The position numbers were made by a program, and so were the translations under genes. Below are positions 22,520 to 35,340 of a stretch of 64,000 bases of DNA, in pieces; position 1 is the first letter of the stretch; the number at the start of each line of letters is the position of its first letter. The stretch covers positions 1,318,318-1,382,317 of the forward strand of contig NW_019091385.1 in NCBI RefSeq assembly GCF_001949145.1, read 5' to 3'. The notes under the pieces are model-generated. The model was not told the origin of the DNA. It searched no databases and saw only the letters and a list, made by a program, of their open reading frames with translations. The stretch is from Acanthaster planci. Its lineage: Eukaryota > Echinodermata > Asteroidea > Valvatida > Acanthasteridae.

Positions 22520-25500
22520 GTATCTCTAATATTTCGTTAAAAAGTGCGTGATTACAGCGCCTTAACTCGATCGTGGCCCCTTTTCTCGTGCCCCCCAAAA
22601 AGTCACGACAGTACCATCCCAACTTCCCACACCTCAGACCCGACTTGTTCTCCTGTCGAGCCGTGACGGACACGACAATGATTAGACGTTCATCTACTTG
22701 TACATACTTAATCATCAATGGTGACTCAGGTTGGACCATTGAATGATCCCTAATGACACATTGAAGTGAATCCAAACGTTGCAACTAATATCCGCGTTTT
22801 TTGTTCGTTAAGGCCGATGTTGTTATCCCCAGAGCTTCATAACTGTGCCGGAAACTAATTCCTGTATTCCATGGAGTCTAGACAGTTCGTTGTGTAACGA
22901 ATGGATTCTGTGTAAATCTGATGAGAATTGTTTCGTTAAAATTTGCGATATGCCAAATCGGATCTCAGTTTAATAGTTACACCCAATGGCGTACGGTCCT
23001 AGTTCGGTTCGTGCGCATGTTGGTTCAGTTTGACATGTGGTGCCATACTGCTTGTTCATTTACCGCAAGTAGAGCCGGCAGGGAAAGGAGCAAAATTGTC
23101 CCGTTTTGGGGGCATGTACATGTACCTACCTACGGTGGTAGGCCATTCATACACGATCACTTTTCTCTAATTTTTGATCTGGAAAGGTCACTAGTTCATT
23201 CTTGTTCAGCCCTTGAGTCGAGTTGTCCACTTCCTTGTGGTTGTTGAGGTTTCAATTTGTAATTGTCTAGGCTACTCGTCTGTCGTTTCGTGGTTTTCAC
23301 GGCGCAGGCAGATCCAAGCATCTTTATCGATTTTGTTTTTGTTCTGGAGTAGCAAGCCTTTAAAGTCATAGCCCTAGATGCAACTCATGTCATTTGGTCT
23401 GATTATCAAATGCCGAACTAATGGTTCCGGAGCCACACACATTGAGAAAACTGTCTGTCTTTCTAACTGTACAGCGCCATCAACGCTTTTGTGAGGGTAA
23501 TTCCATTCATTAGGGGTCCAAACGTGGGGCCTTTTTTGTGTCCCTTTTTCATCTGACCTTTGTTATTTCATTCGACATGGAAATGCATGCATGACCGGAA
23601 TTGATTTCAAACTATTAATATTTGTCTGGCAGGTAATTTGCATTAATTCATCACTCTCGGAAATAAGAAAATGTGCTCTGAACTTACAAAATCATATGTC
23701 AGATGTGACAGGGACACGAACAAAAATGGACCCCTAATCTCTTGAATTAGCCATGACGCCTCTTCGTCTTGCTTCGTAAATCTATGCTACAGTCTCTGTG
23801 CCAAGCACCTTAAGCGCAACCATAAACCATTTTTGCCCGCAAATAGCATGAGAAGGTTAACTGGCATCGTGTTCAAAACAAAAAACCCTTTGCAAAAATA
23901 TATTTTTTTAATGAGTAAAGCTACCTCGTTGGTAGATTTACGCCGACGCAAATGGGGGGAACCAACACAACACATTCCAGGTCAACCAGTCTGTGCACGT
24001 CAGCGAGGGTTCACTAGAGTTGAGCGATTTGTGTAGTGGTACCGTGCGGTGCTGGGATCCCACGCCTCAGTTTGTCTGCGGGACAACCTCTACGAAGGCG
24101 CCACGCGTGCAGCTGCCAGAGCCAGGAATTTATGGGGGGGGGCTTAAAGACACCCTCGCTGAGTTTCGTACATGGTACGGCACTTTTAGTTACGTTGTAC
24201 TCATTTAAATTACGGAAGCAGCACATCGCCTCAGACGTTTTGAGAGCTATTCTGCTCTGGACAAATTCGCGTATGACGTCATACTCCCGATTCTAGCTCC
24301 CTCAAAAACGGTGTCTCCGTCAGTGCGCACTAAACTCTTCTTCAAGAAGCGTCTGTAAAATTTGGCCTGGCGGCGACCTTAGGGGCAGTTTCTGTTATTT
24401 TCTTTTCTAACCATCTATTTCATTCCAACTTGCGGCGTTGGTTTGATGCTGGAACCATCTGCTGCCGCTCGGATCAAAGTGCATGGTAAACCTCAACTCC
24501 CCGTCAAGTTCTCTTATATTCTACCACGTACTTGCGTTGATGTATTGGCGAAGCGCATCTGTTGACGACCACAAATCGTCGCATATCTTGTCCGGCGTCT
24601 GGCACAATCCGCCCGGAGGAAGGTCGTCACCAGGTCGTGACCTCTCTGACCGATCCCCGGGGTCGATGAAGCGACTTGCATGCATCCTACAGGGTAGGGA
24701 CCTCAAACTCTAACCCATGTGACGGGGGAGGTTACCTCTCAGTAGTCTCATCTCGCTGCAAGTGCAACATCCTTTCAACCACCCGTCACCCCCCCCCCGC
24801 TTCAGTTGTTAAAGCGCCGCTTTGCCTATTCTACCTCTATCGTTCCCCCCGCGCGTGGGATGTTTTTCGCTGCCCAAATTACCCTAGCGTCACGATGTTG
24901 CTCTCATGCAGACAAAGTGCACCTGTCCGTTTGCTGCATGCTCACTGTCGCACGATAATGACACCAGGTCGTCACTGTCGACCCCATCCCATACATCCAA
25001 CAGAAGCAAACTTTCGCCTGGCTTTCATATCATCCTCCTTGCAGTCGATTGCATCAACGGTATTAAAAAGCGTACCAAAAGAATGACTGTCTGTGATCAT
25101 CACGAGATATTATGATGGTGAAATTGGGTATGTATCCAGTCTAATCAATAATTAACCGAGGTCACCCCTCCGCGGCTTGAACTAACATTAAGGACTGGTA
25201 AGAAGCCTATGCATCTAAGAATGCGCACAGAGATGACCTTCTGCCGTTGATTTGCGGAGAGGGAAAATAATGTTCGTGTGACTTTCGTTTGACCGGGATT
25301 TGCCTAGGATGCTTCATCATGAATCCGATCAGTTTGGGGCAGTAACAAAGGCTGTGAAACTGATTGATTCAGCTTGACGAATGTCCAGAAAGAGAGATCT
25401 ATTTTCGGTCTGTTTATAACGTCATCACAGATGAATAGTGTGGCCACACAATCCTTCATACCGCGTCTCATAAGCTGTACCGGTAAACAAGACCTGTGAT

Positions 25501-26218
25501 CAAACAGAAAAACACCGCATTTGTTTTATTCACGTTACTTGCGTCAAAGATGTTAGGTCTCTGCCGCAAACTCATCAAGCTGGATGAGGGGAGAAGCGAA
25601 ACTGACGACGTATTCCAGGGCTGCTGAATCGAGCTGTCGAACGGCCGATCCCCTCCTGGTCTCCTTCGGGAGATCCTTAGGGTGGTATCCCAAGGAGATG
25701 GGAAAAAGCGGGGCAGTTATCGATCGTGGTCATTTGGTGTGCATTAATGAAAGCGTGGAGGTGGTAAGCTAGCTCTCTCCCCTCCCCCCATTCAAAGAGC
25801 GGGGAATACGGCACGTACGCCACGAGCAGAGTCCACACCTGCCTTAGCGCTGACAGTCCCCACAACAGTAAATCTGTGTCAGATTGAAATAAAATAAAGT
25901 CGTGCCAATGTGTTGGCGAGGAGGTTTTTATGCAACTAGTGACTGGGTTCAAACCATGAAAGGTTCCAGCTACACCAAAGTGTGTCACACGGGACCCAGA
26001 GGTATAAAGCTTGATCTCAGGGAGGCTCTTCCTAAATTTTCCCGCCTGGTCCCAGCTGGCGGTGGCAGTGGGCTCCAGCCACCCCCTCTTAGGTTGGATG
26101 AATCTGACAGCACGCATGACTGAATTACAGCAAACAAATACCGCCACAGCACTTGTTCAAAGGCCATTCCCGAAGAAAATTTCCGTTCATCCCAAACTGA
26201 CGACGTAATATTCCATAC
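22520..26218. other. Intergenic or intronic stretch, weak frames only
   Basis: Several frames of 70-156 codons occur on both strands (for example 25677-26147 minus) without domains or matching splice phases. A CRE octamer lies at 24274-24281. C and G homopolymers are frequent near 24.1 and 24.8 kb. Nothing is firm. Confidence 0.4.
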
Positions 26219-26525
26219 CAGGTTGAGTTTACACTTGGCCCTTGTTGGTGATGATCGTAGCAGTCGAGCCTATCGAAGCCCCAGTAGGCTGTAGTGTCAC
26301 CACACATTTCTGGTGGATCTGAACTCCAATAAAGTCCTTCTTTGTCCCATGCCTTTAGGGTAAAGTTTGCCACAGCCTTGCAAAGTTCGTTGTAATCTGA
26401 CAACTCAGGCGTTTCTCATAAGGTAACATAACTGTCACAATGAGGTCTTCATTGTATTCCTTCCGATAATTGCTCTGCATTATGTGAATTCTTGGTTCTG
26501 TAGCCCACCCCTTCACCCTTATCAT
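26219..26525 (-). pseudogene. Coding-like segment with apparent frameshift
   Basis: Two minus-strand frames with coding-like text abut. One, open from 26573 and with an ATG at 26525, reads EYNEDLIVTVMLPYE near 26420. The other, open 26415-26125, continues LSDYNELCKAVANFTLKAWD, then KEGLYWSSDPPEMCGDTTAY. They overlap at 26355-26415, so a single-base shift there would make one continuous protein. Alternatively TTGTCAG at 26397 is a weak acceptor. A donor, ACCTG|GTATGG, follows 26219. Spaced Cys, Trp and N-glycosylation-like sites suggest an extracellular domain, but no family is recognised. GC-rich sequence upstream (26580-26740) could be a 5' untranslated region. Confidence 0.25.
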
Positions 26526-27336
26526 CCTATCCGCTTCCTCTGGCGGTTTCCTCGGAGCCGAGGTCTCCAGTGGTCATCCCTGATTCTTCGGTGGAAACAG
26601 AGGACATTCCGACAGTCATTGTTTCCCTTAGCTAGCCCCCTGCCGCCCCCGGCCGGAGGGCCGTTCAGCCATCTCACCGCCCACACACGAGCAGCGGCTG
26701 GGCGCTGACTAGACCTTGCGCCCTCGGAGACAATAAACCGCCAGCTCCCACCACTATATGAAAACCAAAATGAGGAACTCCAATGAAAACGGTCTATTGT
26801 AATGCGGCAGTCGTGGGTACTGGTCGAGCAATGAATTCATCACTTAAATGGGATCTTTCCGAAATGAAACAATTAAATTCTGGTGTGGGCACGACTCATT
26901 GTGACGCCTGTAAGGGATCCACTGAAAGCATCACTTCTGAAAAGGACCCAGAAGAAACGATCAGATTACGACGTGGACACGATTCATTATGATTCCAGTA
27001 ATTAGACAGATTGGGATCTGCATGCCACAAGCCATCATTCACACTTGTATTCAGGAGATGACAAGCGATAATGTTTGTCTCCGTCACGAGGTAGACTTAG
27101 ACAGATACGGGGAGTATCCATGGAACTCTCGGTTCTCGCTTTGTGCATTGTGGACCCTTCCCCTCAGGGTTTGAATTGATCGTGTATATGGGGGAAAATG
27201 AAGTTAATCCATAGAGTTGATTTCTGAATGCGTGTCTGTGTTCATGTAATGTCGTCCAATTTCCTAATTAAGAAACAAATCATATAGGGAAACTGGCTAG
27301 GTGCTTATGAATGATTACAAAGATGAACAAAGAAAT

Positions 27337-27409
27337 TGACTGGAGCAGGATTTGAACCTGCGGCCTCCGGAATACCGTACCAGTGCTCTTCTAACTGAGC
27401 TATCCAGCC
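27337..27409 (-). repeat. tRNA-derived sequence (SINE head or tRNA pseudogene)
   Basis: On the minus strand these 73 bases fit the tRNA layout exactly: 7-bp acceptor stem (one G-T pair), TA, D arm GCTC/GAGC, 5-bp anticodon stem, T arm with GGTTCAAATCC (a perfect Pol III B-box) and discriminator A. The anticodon loop reads ACGGTAT, so position 33 is C instead of the near-invariant U, and the D-loop GG pair is lost. That makes a working tRNA(Thr) unlikely and points to a tRNA-derived SINE or pseudogene. Short inverted repeats containing GATTACAAA-ATGAACAAA flank it at about 27309-27335 and 27573-27601. Confidence 0.6.
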
Positions 27410-28263
27410 CCATGTTGGTGGTTCTTCCCATTTGTCAAAAATCTCTGTTCGGGGGGGGGGCTAGCCAGAAGCCATTAAACCTGAAACACCATGTAGCCAG
27501 GGATCAGACCCCAACAGGGATCACTCAAAGAGGATACGGCTTTTTGAACATAAATCATGAAACAAATCGTGGCTTTTGTTCATTTTTGTAATCATCCTAA
27601 TTAAGAGGCAAAATGTCGCAATTGCTTTCTCTATTACGAGCCGTGATGTAAATTTGTGCCTGGACTTGGGGTGGGGGGATGCAGATTGGGGGGGGGGTGA
27701 TGAATTACCCGGCCATAGAAATTTTAAAAGGGAGGGGGTTGCTGACACCATATGACACTATTTAAGGGAGCGATGTTCGTGATATGCAGTTGTACATCTG
27801 TAATGTGCACAGTATTACATTCCTGCAGAATCTTACATCAGAATGGCATATTTAGGGATGTTTTATTGTTTTCCCTTATTAGTAGTCTGAAAAATTCTCC
27901 ACAATCCGCTATAATGTTAGTCACGACGAACAAGTGTAAGGTGGGAATGATCCAATACTGGCAATAGTCCATCCCCCAAACACAGTGGGGGATATATATA
28001 TACCCCATCCCCCGGGATTTACGCCCATTCCAACAAGTAATTTCAAGATACTATTCGATGTAAAACCTCTTGTACTGTTCGCTTTCTCTTTGTTTAATTT
28101 GATAGGATTACCACTGCTTTGAGGAACCTACTATACCTTTTATGACGAAGTCCATTCCGGCATTTTACAATGAAAGGGCGAATGTGTAGGCACTGAAGGA
28201 GTAGTCTGAACCTCTCTGTACCTACACAGTTCTATTTCCAAAGATGACATCGGAACTGCTCAC

Positions 28264-28363
28264 TTCAAAGGGGTTTGGTGACTGAATGTCATTTCTGTCC
28301 CGTGACATTTCTAGATCATCGATGTCGACATCGCGCACGGGTCGTCGGGGCCCGGCCTCGCGT
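28264..28363 (-). CDS. Candidate internal exon, protein unknown
   Basis: A minus-strand segment lies between acceptor TTATTAATTGCAG and donor TTTGAA|GTGAGC. Its open frame reads RRPVRDVDIDDLEMSRDRND then IQSPNPFE, an acidic, hydrophilic stretch. If the donor is ignored the frame ends at a stop by 28229. The family is unknown and no phase-matched neighbour was found. Confidence 0.2.
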
Positions 28364-30551
28364 CTGCAATTAATAAGCGGGATCTCGGTCCCTCCTCCCT
28401 CCCACGCACAAGATTGGGTGTCGTGCCGGCCGGCTGTGTAAATACCACGGCTGCCAGGAACAACATCAGCTGGAAGGAGGTGAACCCTTGGCGCGTCTAT
28501 TTTGGGATTACTCTTTTGTGGATCCGTGCGCGCACTGTTAAAAAGCCGGTCTCGTCTGCCGCCCGGCCCCGTGTGTTTGAGAGAAAGCCGGGATTGGATC
28601 AAACGGGTGAATCGCCGGGGTGTCCCGTTGCAAGGGGTTAATTCACAGCCGCTAGGTCAAGGGGATCAACCCGCTTCGATAGGTGTTTGTCTTGTATCGG
28701 CTTTTTTCTTACTGAAGATGTCCCAGTATAAACAATGAGAAGTGTCTGTTACGCATCTTGAGTGTTGTTGGAGATGCTATTTTTGGCTCGATCTTTGTCC
28801 TCGTTGATCCTCGTAATCAAGGATCGAACTGTCTGTTTGTACGAAGTAGGCCAGCTGGTTTACCCGAGGGTCCAAGAGCGGCCATAGGGTCAGATACAGC
28901 TTCCATTCAGTGAGTAAAAAACATGATGAAAACAAGACGTGCAATGAAAGTCATTATGTAAAGTCATTATTAACCGAACTGAAGAGAATACGTTACTTGA
29001 CTGTACCGTTTAAAATTGAAGCACTGACTGACTGATGTCAAGTATCATTGGGCTGAATTCGACCCATTTCCAAATTGTTCACATTTTCGCTTCGACCCAG
29101 TTATGTTCTTAAGAGGCTCTAGTTGCTGTTGGATTTAGTAGTTTGGGTCTGTACTTCGACACTCTGGATGGTCTGCCGCTTGCCTGGTAACCATGAATCT
29201 TTAAAATAGATATCACACTGAATGGGACACGCGAACCAGTGAATCTGTCGCCCGACAGTGCGCCCCCAACAAGTTACACACTTCAAGTGTTAACACACTA
29301 TCACTGTAAATACGACACGTTGTGTGTTGTGTCGGTACGGTGTGCTCGTGAAACAACCTCACGCGCAGTCATTGGGTCTGTTTCAAAGTCTTTCTATATT
29401 GTTACTAGAATCTCTAAAGAATCACTTCAATGTCCATTGTACATGCACGGCACACGGAAAATACCTACGAAAAGACATCAAAGTGTTTGCCAATTTCTAT
29501 CTCGCCTTGTACCGTCGAAGTCCACTGTCAACACCCATTTACCTGCAGTCAGGATGTAGATTACTCCAGCGTTCGTCGGCAAGTGTTCGGCTGAACGCTG
29601 TCAAATAAAGTGTACATTGTCTGTGTTTGTGAAACAGTTGCGCCGCAACGAGAAAAGACAGAGAAGTCGGGTTTGAAATCAAAATCGAGCCCCGAGACCA
29701 AAGTTGGAGAAAAAACACCCCGTGGGTATAAACGACACAAACAAATCCTCGAAACATGCTTGACAAATATGGATACTCGATATAGGAGTGCCCAGGTCAA
29801 AGTAAATGCAAGATGAAGTTTTCTCTCTTGAATATAGCTCATCATACAGAAAATGTATACACGAAATGACAACAGATCCAAAGATTATTTGTTTATCCTT
29901 TCATTTATCCATAAGGAAGTAACAAAAGTTGATAACACGTTCTCATATTACAAAATGGTAAGTTCTAAATAAAAAACCTACAGACTAAGGGAAAAAATGA
30001 GCAGAACAATTAATACAGTAAATGTCTACAAATTAACAATAAAACTCATTTTAAAGATGAAAACCTAATTTGGGAAATAATGTGAAAATATAACAGCAAA
30101 CGGGAAAACAGCTTAAGATAAGAATAAAGAAAAGCTCACTGACTCAAAGTATGATAAATTTTGTGATTCACTGCATATTATGCAGTGAATAACAAAATTT
30201 ATACGCAAGCACATTATAGCTCACATGAATAATATTTATAGGTTATGTAAGTTGGGCCTTACCAAGGGGGGCTATTGCAAAATTGTATTCATGGGTGCCA
30301 ATAAAATCTCATAAAACAAACATTATTAAACGATAGCTTAGTTCAATTTAAAAAGAGCCACGCGGGAAAAACGCACTCGAATGATGTCAAACTAGGCTAT
30401 TGAGAGCGCAAAATAGATTACCAGAGAGGGTGCGTCGAAGGGTACGAGTCCGTCGAAGATCAGGTCATCATTCTACCAAGCCATTTCTAAACTCAGGTTA
30501 ACTTGCGTTATGTTTTAATATTACAGTACTTTGTAAGTTTATTTTGTGAAA
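28364..30551. other. Intergenic stretch, AT-rich toward the right
   Basis: No supported gene. From about 29880 to 30360 the sequence is strongly AT-rich and holds the palindrome at 30154-30202. Overlapping frames near 29.3-29.8 kb lack domains or splice pairs. Confidence 0.4.
30154..30202. repeat. Near-perfect palindrome, 23-bp arms
   Basis: Arms 30154-30176 and 30180-30202 are inverted complements with one mismatch around a 3-base centre (ATT). The outer part is ATAAATTTTGT and the inner part ATTCACTGCAT. The loop is too short for a standard pre-miRNA hairpin. A palindromic AT-rich centre or a small foldback element is more likely. Confidence 0.7.
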
Positions 30552-30743
30552 GTTCCTAGTCCCGTCCACAGACTGATAAGTTCCTAGTTCCGTCCACAGA
30601 CCAATAAGTTCCTAGTCCCGTCCACAGACCAATAAGTTCCTAGTCCCGTCCACAGACCAATAAGTTCCTAGTCCCGTCCACAGACCAATAAGTTCCTAGT
30701 CCCGTCCACAGACTAATAAGTTCCTAGTCCCGTCCACAGACCG
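30552..30743. repeat. 28-bp minisatellite, about 6.9 copies
   Basis: Units start at 30552, 30580, 30608, 30636, 30664, 30692 and 30720, an exact 28-bp period. The unit begins GTTCCTAGTCCCGTCCACAG and ends ACCAATAA. Copies differ by single bases only (T for C in copy 2, ACTGATAA or ACTAATAA variants), which indicates recent expansion. There are no spacers, so it is not a CRISPR array. Confidence 0.95.
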
Positions 30744-33700
30744 ATTCACAACAACAGGAGTTTTTGCAGTCGATCACTACTTCAATTCCCTCCATAAGCC
30801 GTATCCTTTGCAGCGACTGCCTTGCCGAGTTTGTTTTTGGGAAAGCCGAGTAGGAAGAAAACACTCCACTGTTTAATCGAGCAGAGCTCGCAGCACTAAT
30901 AAAGAGCGATTCGGGCGAGAACTCAAAAGCACATCCCCCCGGAAGTCGTACGACAAGATGTTGAAATCAGCGTGCGTCGCGCGCGCACGGGTCAGCGACA
31001 TCAACCTTTTGGAGAAAACCCCCGCAGCCCTGTGCGAGAGGTTTGCAAGCATTTTCTGTTCACGAGTCTAATGACGTGATAACAATGTGGGAAAATTACC
31101 ACCAAAACATCTTCAAAGCAGAGCTTTGTACTATGCGGCAGGAGAAAATACACGAATAGAAATCACGGGTTTGACAAGAAATGATAACAATATGAATCAA
31201 AACGTTGAGGAAAATGGTCGTATGATTCTTATTTCGTCGCGTGGTAAACCAACGGGGGACAAGTTCGTTTCTTTGGGTCGTTTCAAGTGAAGGTAAGGGG
31301 TCATCCACTTTTTTCATCTTTTTCACGAGCGTACAAACTGTGCGCTGGGGGAGGGGGTTAATTGGTTGGGGACGCTTTAGAACATGACGTTATTATCACA
31401 GACCGGCCAACTATCACCCCCAGAGAGTGCGCAGGACGATGACGCATCATTCATGTACAAGCTCAGGCAACGGCTATTTCTTAACCACTCGACGATTTTG
31501 CCTGGTGTCATACACATGTACAGTATGTGCAAAAGATTACACACACAAGTACCAGGCAAAATTTGCTAATGTTGAAGTCACAGCCACACGTAAAACAGCG
31601 TTCGAGCTTCTGGCCGTCAAAGCTCCGCTGCAATAACCAATAAGGTTTGGAACCCAGACACAAGTGTATTGTACAGTTTGTTTGGGTACGCATTTTCCCT
31701 CGTGTGGAAAGGTGCCTTGCTGCGTGCTTAAAACACGCAAGTTTGTACATGTAATGTACATGTACAGTACATATATTGTACATGTACATGTACGTAGCGA
31801 CGCAGAAAATCATTGTACACAACATAACTGTATACTTTTACCACTTTTTATATGCATTTGTTGCTGACTGCTATTCTTGACCTCGAAAAACGGACACTTT
31901 TATTTCAAGAAAAAGGTACCTGTCCATCGTGCGATTTGTCCTTGATTTTTACTTGGCCGAACTGAAAGAAGGAATTACTCGTCCCAGGCAATCGGATAAC
32001 CACTAATGTCGCGGCCTGTCATGGACGATGTTTTTCTCCTGCTACTATTCTCTGGTCATCTACTGCACATTAACAGCTAGCCTTACATTGTGAGTCAGAA
32101 TGGGTCCCCAGGCACCACAGAGAAATAACTTATTTGTAACTTATAACTCATTTATAACTAATTTATAACTTAGCATTAAGATGTTTTTACTTATAAAAAG
32201 TGATATTGAATGCCAACAATTGGTATTATGTCTTGAGGTGAATGCAAATGTGAACCATAGACCTTACACACTGCTTTGGGGTCCTCAAAAACCACGGATA
32301 ATCATTTTGGGGATACTTTCTTTTCTCCAGTTTCACCCCTGAATTGTAATGAACATCTCTCGCAGAGCTGATCTCCCGCAAAGACAACCCTTACCCCCAA
32401 ATTCTTTGCTCCTAGTGTATAGAATGCGGAGTTGCAGTCCTAATTTTGCGTTATTGTATTTCCTGGCAGACCTGGGCAAAGACAACCAAATAAAAAACTA
32501 GAATAGAAAACTTTCCAAAAACGGACATCCCGTTGTCGATCCCCCAAGAGGAAAATACCACAACAATCAAAGTTCAGCTCATTAGTTTGTAATAAAGTTT
32601 GTTATTATGAAGAGTATGTTATGAGCCTGGTGCGGAATAATGCAATATCACCCTTTCAAACGGGCAGAGGTTGATAGATAATGAATGAGCCTGATTAGGG
32701 AATGCAAAACCAACGAGTGAAAAGCATCAAGGGTCTGGAAATAGAAGAATGTCGTCCCGCACTACCCTGGGAAGTGTCCATATACAGCGATGAAAATGGC
32801 CGGTATTTCGAGATTTATGTTGAATCATGATTGACAACCCCATGTTTTTTCCTTTTAAAAAATCCATGCAGAAGCTTTTCGGGGTCACTCGTTTCTTTTC
32901 CTGTGGTTTTTTTCTCTCTCTCTTTGTTTTTCCCCACAATTACATCCTGGATAATGTCAGAGTTCATTCATCACAGACGTCATTCATTAGATATAGAGCG
33001 CTGTGGATAGTCATCTATATCATAGTGACATTTCCATTGAATTTTTCTTCCTTTTTATATACGACACCCTGATGGCTGAATGCACTCATGTTATTTTGGG
33101 CTCATCGATTTACTATTAACAAATCTGAAGACGGGCCTTGCTTTGTGTTGTCTGCATTTTTACCATTATTCTCTGCTCTCTTAACTCTATCAAGGGAAAA
33201 AAGGAAAACAGACTTCGTTGTAAGAATTCTGATGAAGAAACTTTCTTCAGTACAGTGTTTCATGGACAGTCTTCTCATGTCCTCTCTTCCCTATAAACAA
33301 CGAACAGATTTTCTGCATTATCACCACGTGTAGGTATTATTTCCTTAATTCTTTGTTTTTGACGACGATAAGGCTTTTTTCATCTGTCAAGTTAAAGGTT
33401 TCAGTGAGTGAGATCTGTGTAGATTTATTCTCTGTAGGTACTGCTGTCTTTTCCTAAATGCAACCGCGGGCTGTTATTACTGGTTTATGAGGAGTGAAAT
33501 CTACTGTCGCTTGTCAGCTTGAAGTTTTAGCGATAAATGTGAAAGTGCACAACCGCATCAGCGATATCACCCGTGATCTGGGGATGCCGGGGCCCCTTAC
33601 ACTGTAACATTTTCCCACAACGCCTGGGGGACAGAAGGTTGTAAATGTTACACGGGATGTTATCTGCGACGGATTCACTGCGATTAGAGGGGGGCACATC

Positions 33701-35204
33701 GGTAAACTTTCGCCCACGCCTCGGCGTCCCGAGGACGCCTTTGACCTTTTAAGATTTAACAAACAAATTCAAATAGCCTGAAGCTTGCTCACGGCCACTT
33801 GTCGTGTGTGGTTGTCATCCTCACGCTTGAAATCGAGCGATCCTTGCTTTAAGTGTCCCAATGAGTCCCGAGCTGGACCAAGAGAGGCTGCGATTTTCCT
33901 AGCAACACAAAGTCGACTCCTTTGGTAGGAACTGCACTTCGCTGCTTCACAAACGATTATTACATACGTGCGTTACGGTCGCATCGCTACCAACAAAATC
34001 AGCACTCCCGACCAACTCGGCTCTTTTCAACCAATGAGTAGATGCTTCTGCTCGAGGCGGATGCCGTCTTGCACTGTGTCGCTGTGTTCGACGGATTGCT
34101 CTTTGGGTGTTTAACAATGGACCATTCCTCATAGTGTCCGAATTTCAGCATAGGCCTATCTTGATTGTAAAGTCATGCTTGAAGGGTTTTTATGATACCC
34201 CCCATTTTGTCAAAATGAAACCTATAGGGTCTGCTTGATGTTTTCAGACAGAGTGTGAGGCGAGAAGAGTTCTGGCCGTTGATGAGTGATCTAAGGAGTA
34301 AGGGTTTGCCGGTTCAATGATTCCTGTTGATACGCACATTAAAGTTCAATAATTGCGTTTCTCGTTGGATATCTTCATCTCGATTCGGTGTAACTTGTCA
34401 CCAAATAATCATCGATGATCTCACGAAGTGACAAAAGCCTCCCTTTCGCGCAAAACAGACATCCGAGAAAAATGTGTTTTAAAACAATATGACCTATTTC
34501 ATCCTACATTTTCGACCACACATGTTTCATGGACAGGGGAATGTTGTGCATAGTCATGCAAAGTAAGGTTTGGAAAATGCTAATCCACTCTAATTTGTAG
34601 ATTTGTCGTTTTAATTTAAACAGTAAAAATTTTTACACTTCGTGAGATTGTAAAACCTGCAGGTCTTACTATTTTGACATATTTTGCGCACGACAACTGT
34701 TTTAGATTATGTTACATTCAACACGCGCCCAGGTGATCATGTTTCAATATCGTTGACACTCGTGCATACGACATATACTCGACCCACTGTGTTTAGTCTA
34801 TTTCTGCCGTGGAACCGAGGAGGTTTTTGTCACTTGGTGAGACTCAAAAAATCCTAGAGACCAAGCTTTTGTCAAATGTTCGTTAAAACTTTACGATAGT
34901 TAATAAAGTAAACAACGTTTTGGCTGTAAGTCTGTGCCAACCAGTTCCTTGAATCGAAAGTATCTAAATGGCCGGCCGCAAAAGCTCCAGATCGAAAAAA
35001 AATATCAATTTTCCAGGTTTTTGACACTTCGTAAGATTATCGACGAAACCTACGATAAATGCAGCATGCCCCTTTTCCGAAAGTGTAGGAAAACGCCCGC
35101 GACCCATGCTACAAGATCTGTGTTTCAAGCGTAAGTGTGAATAATAAAACCGATCATTAAATGAAACATTTGTAAAATGTAATTGAGCTTTCTTGCTTAA
35201 TGCA
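30744..35204. other. Intergenic stretch with microsatellites
   Basis: Holds the TACATGTA-rich tract at 31744-31794 and a short array of TTATAACT words at 32130-32172. Frames of 60-105 codons are common but have no domain or splice support. Confidence 0.45.
31744..31794. repeat. TACATGTA palindromic tract
   Basis: TGTACATG words alternate in both orientations with short interruptions, giving a self-complementary block. Shorter relatives occur at 5295-5320, 23113, 41560, 45275 and 45415, so this is a genome-wide simple repeat. Confidence 0.75.
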
Positions 35205-35340
35205 GGCGATTCACAATAGCGCGCCATCAAGACGCGAAATTTGTCGACCCTTTCCAAACGCACATTGGGTCGACAAATTTCGCGCATTGTGATTGGCCAA
35301 CGCGTTGCAAACTCTTGGTGGCGCACTATTGTGAATCGCC
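35205..35340. mobile_element. MITE with nested inverted repeats, 136 bp
   Basis: Outer 28-bp arms (35205-35232 and 35313-35340) begin GGCGATTCACAATAG and differ at two positions. Directly inside, 35233-35250 and 35267-35284 form a perfect 18-bp inverted repeat, CGCGAAATTTGTCGACCC. A 28-bp asymmetric insert (35285-35312) contains ATTGGCC. The left side is thus one continuous 46-base arm and the right side is split in two. The form is that of a MITE. Flanking bases show no obvious target duplication. Confidence 0.75.

Noticed and set aside
22506-22784. 92-codon minus-strand frame with protein-like composition
   Set aside because: No start in good context, no splice sites and no domain; similar frames are expected by chance in 64 kb.
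27352-27591. 79-codon plus-strand frame
   Set aside because: Its first part is the antisense of the tRNA-like sequence.
30552-30743. CRISPR array
   Set aside because: Repeats are contiguous with no spacers, and the sequence is a eukaryotic genome; it is a minisatellite.
34964-35326. 120-codon minus-strand frame
   Set aside because: It runs through most of the 35.2-kb MITE, whose palindromic sequence accounts for a third of it.
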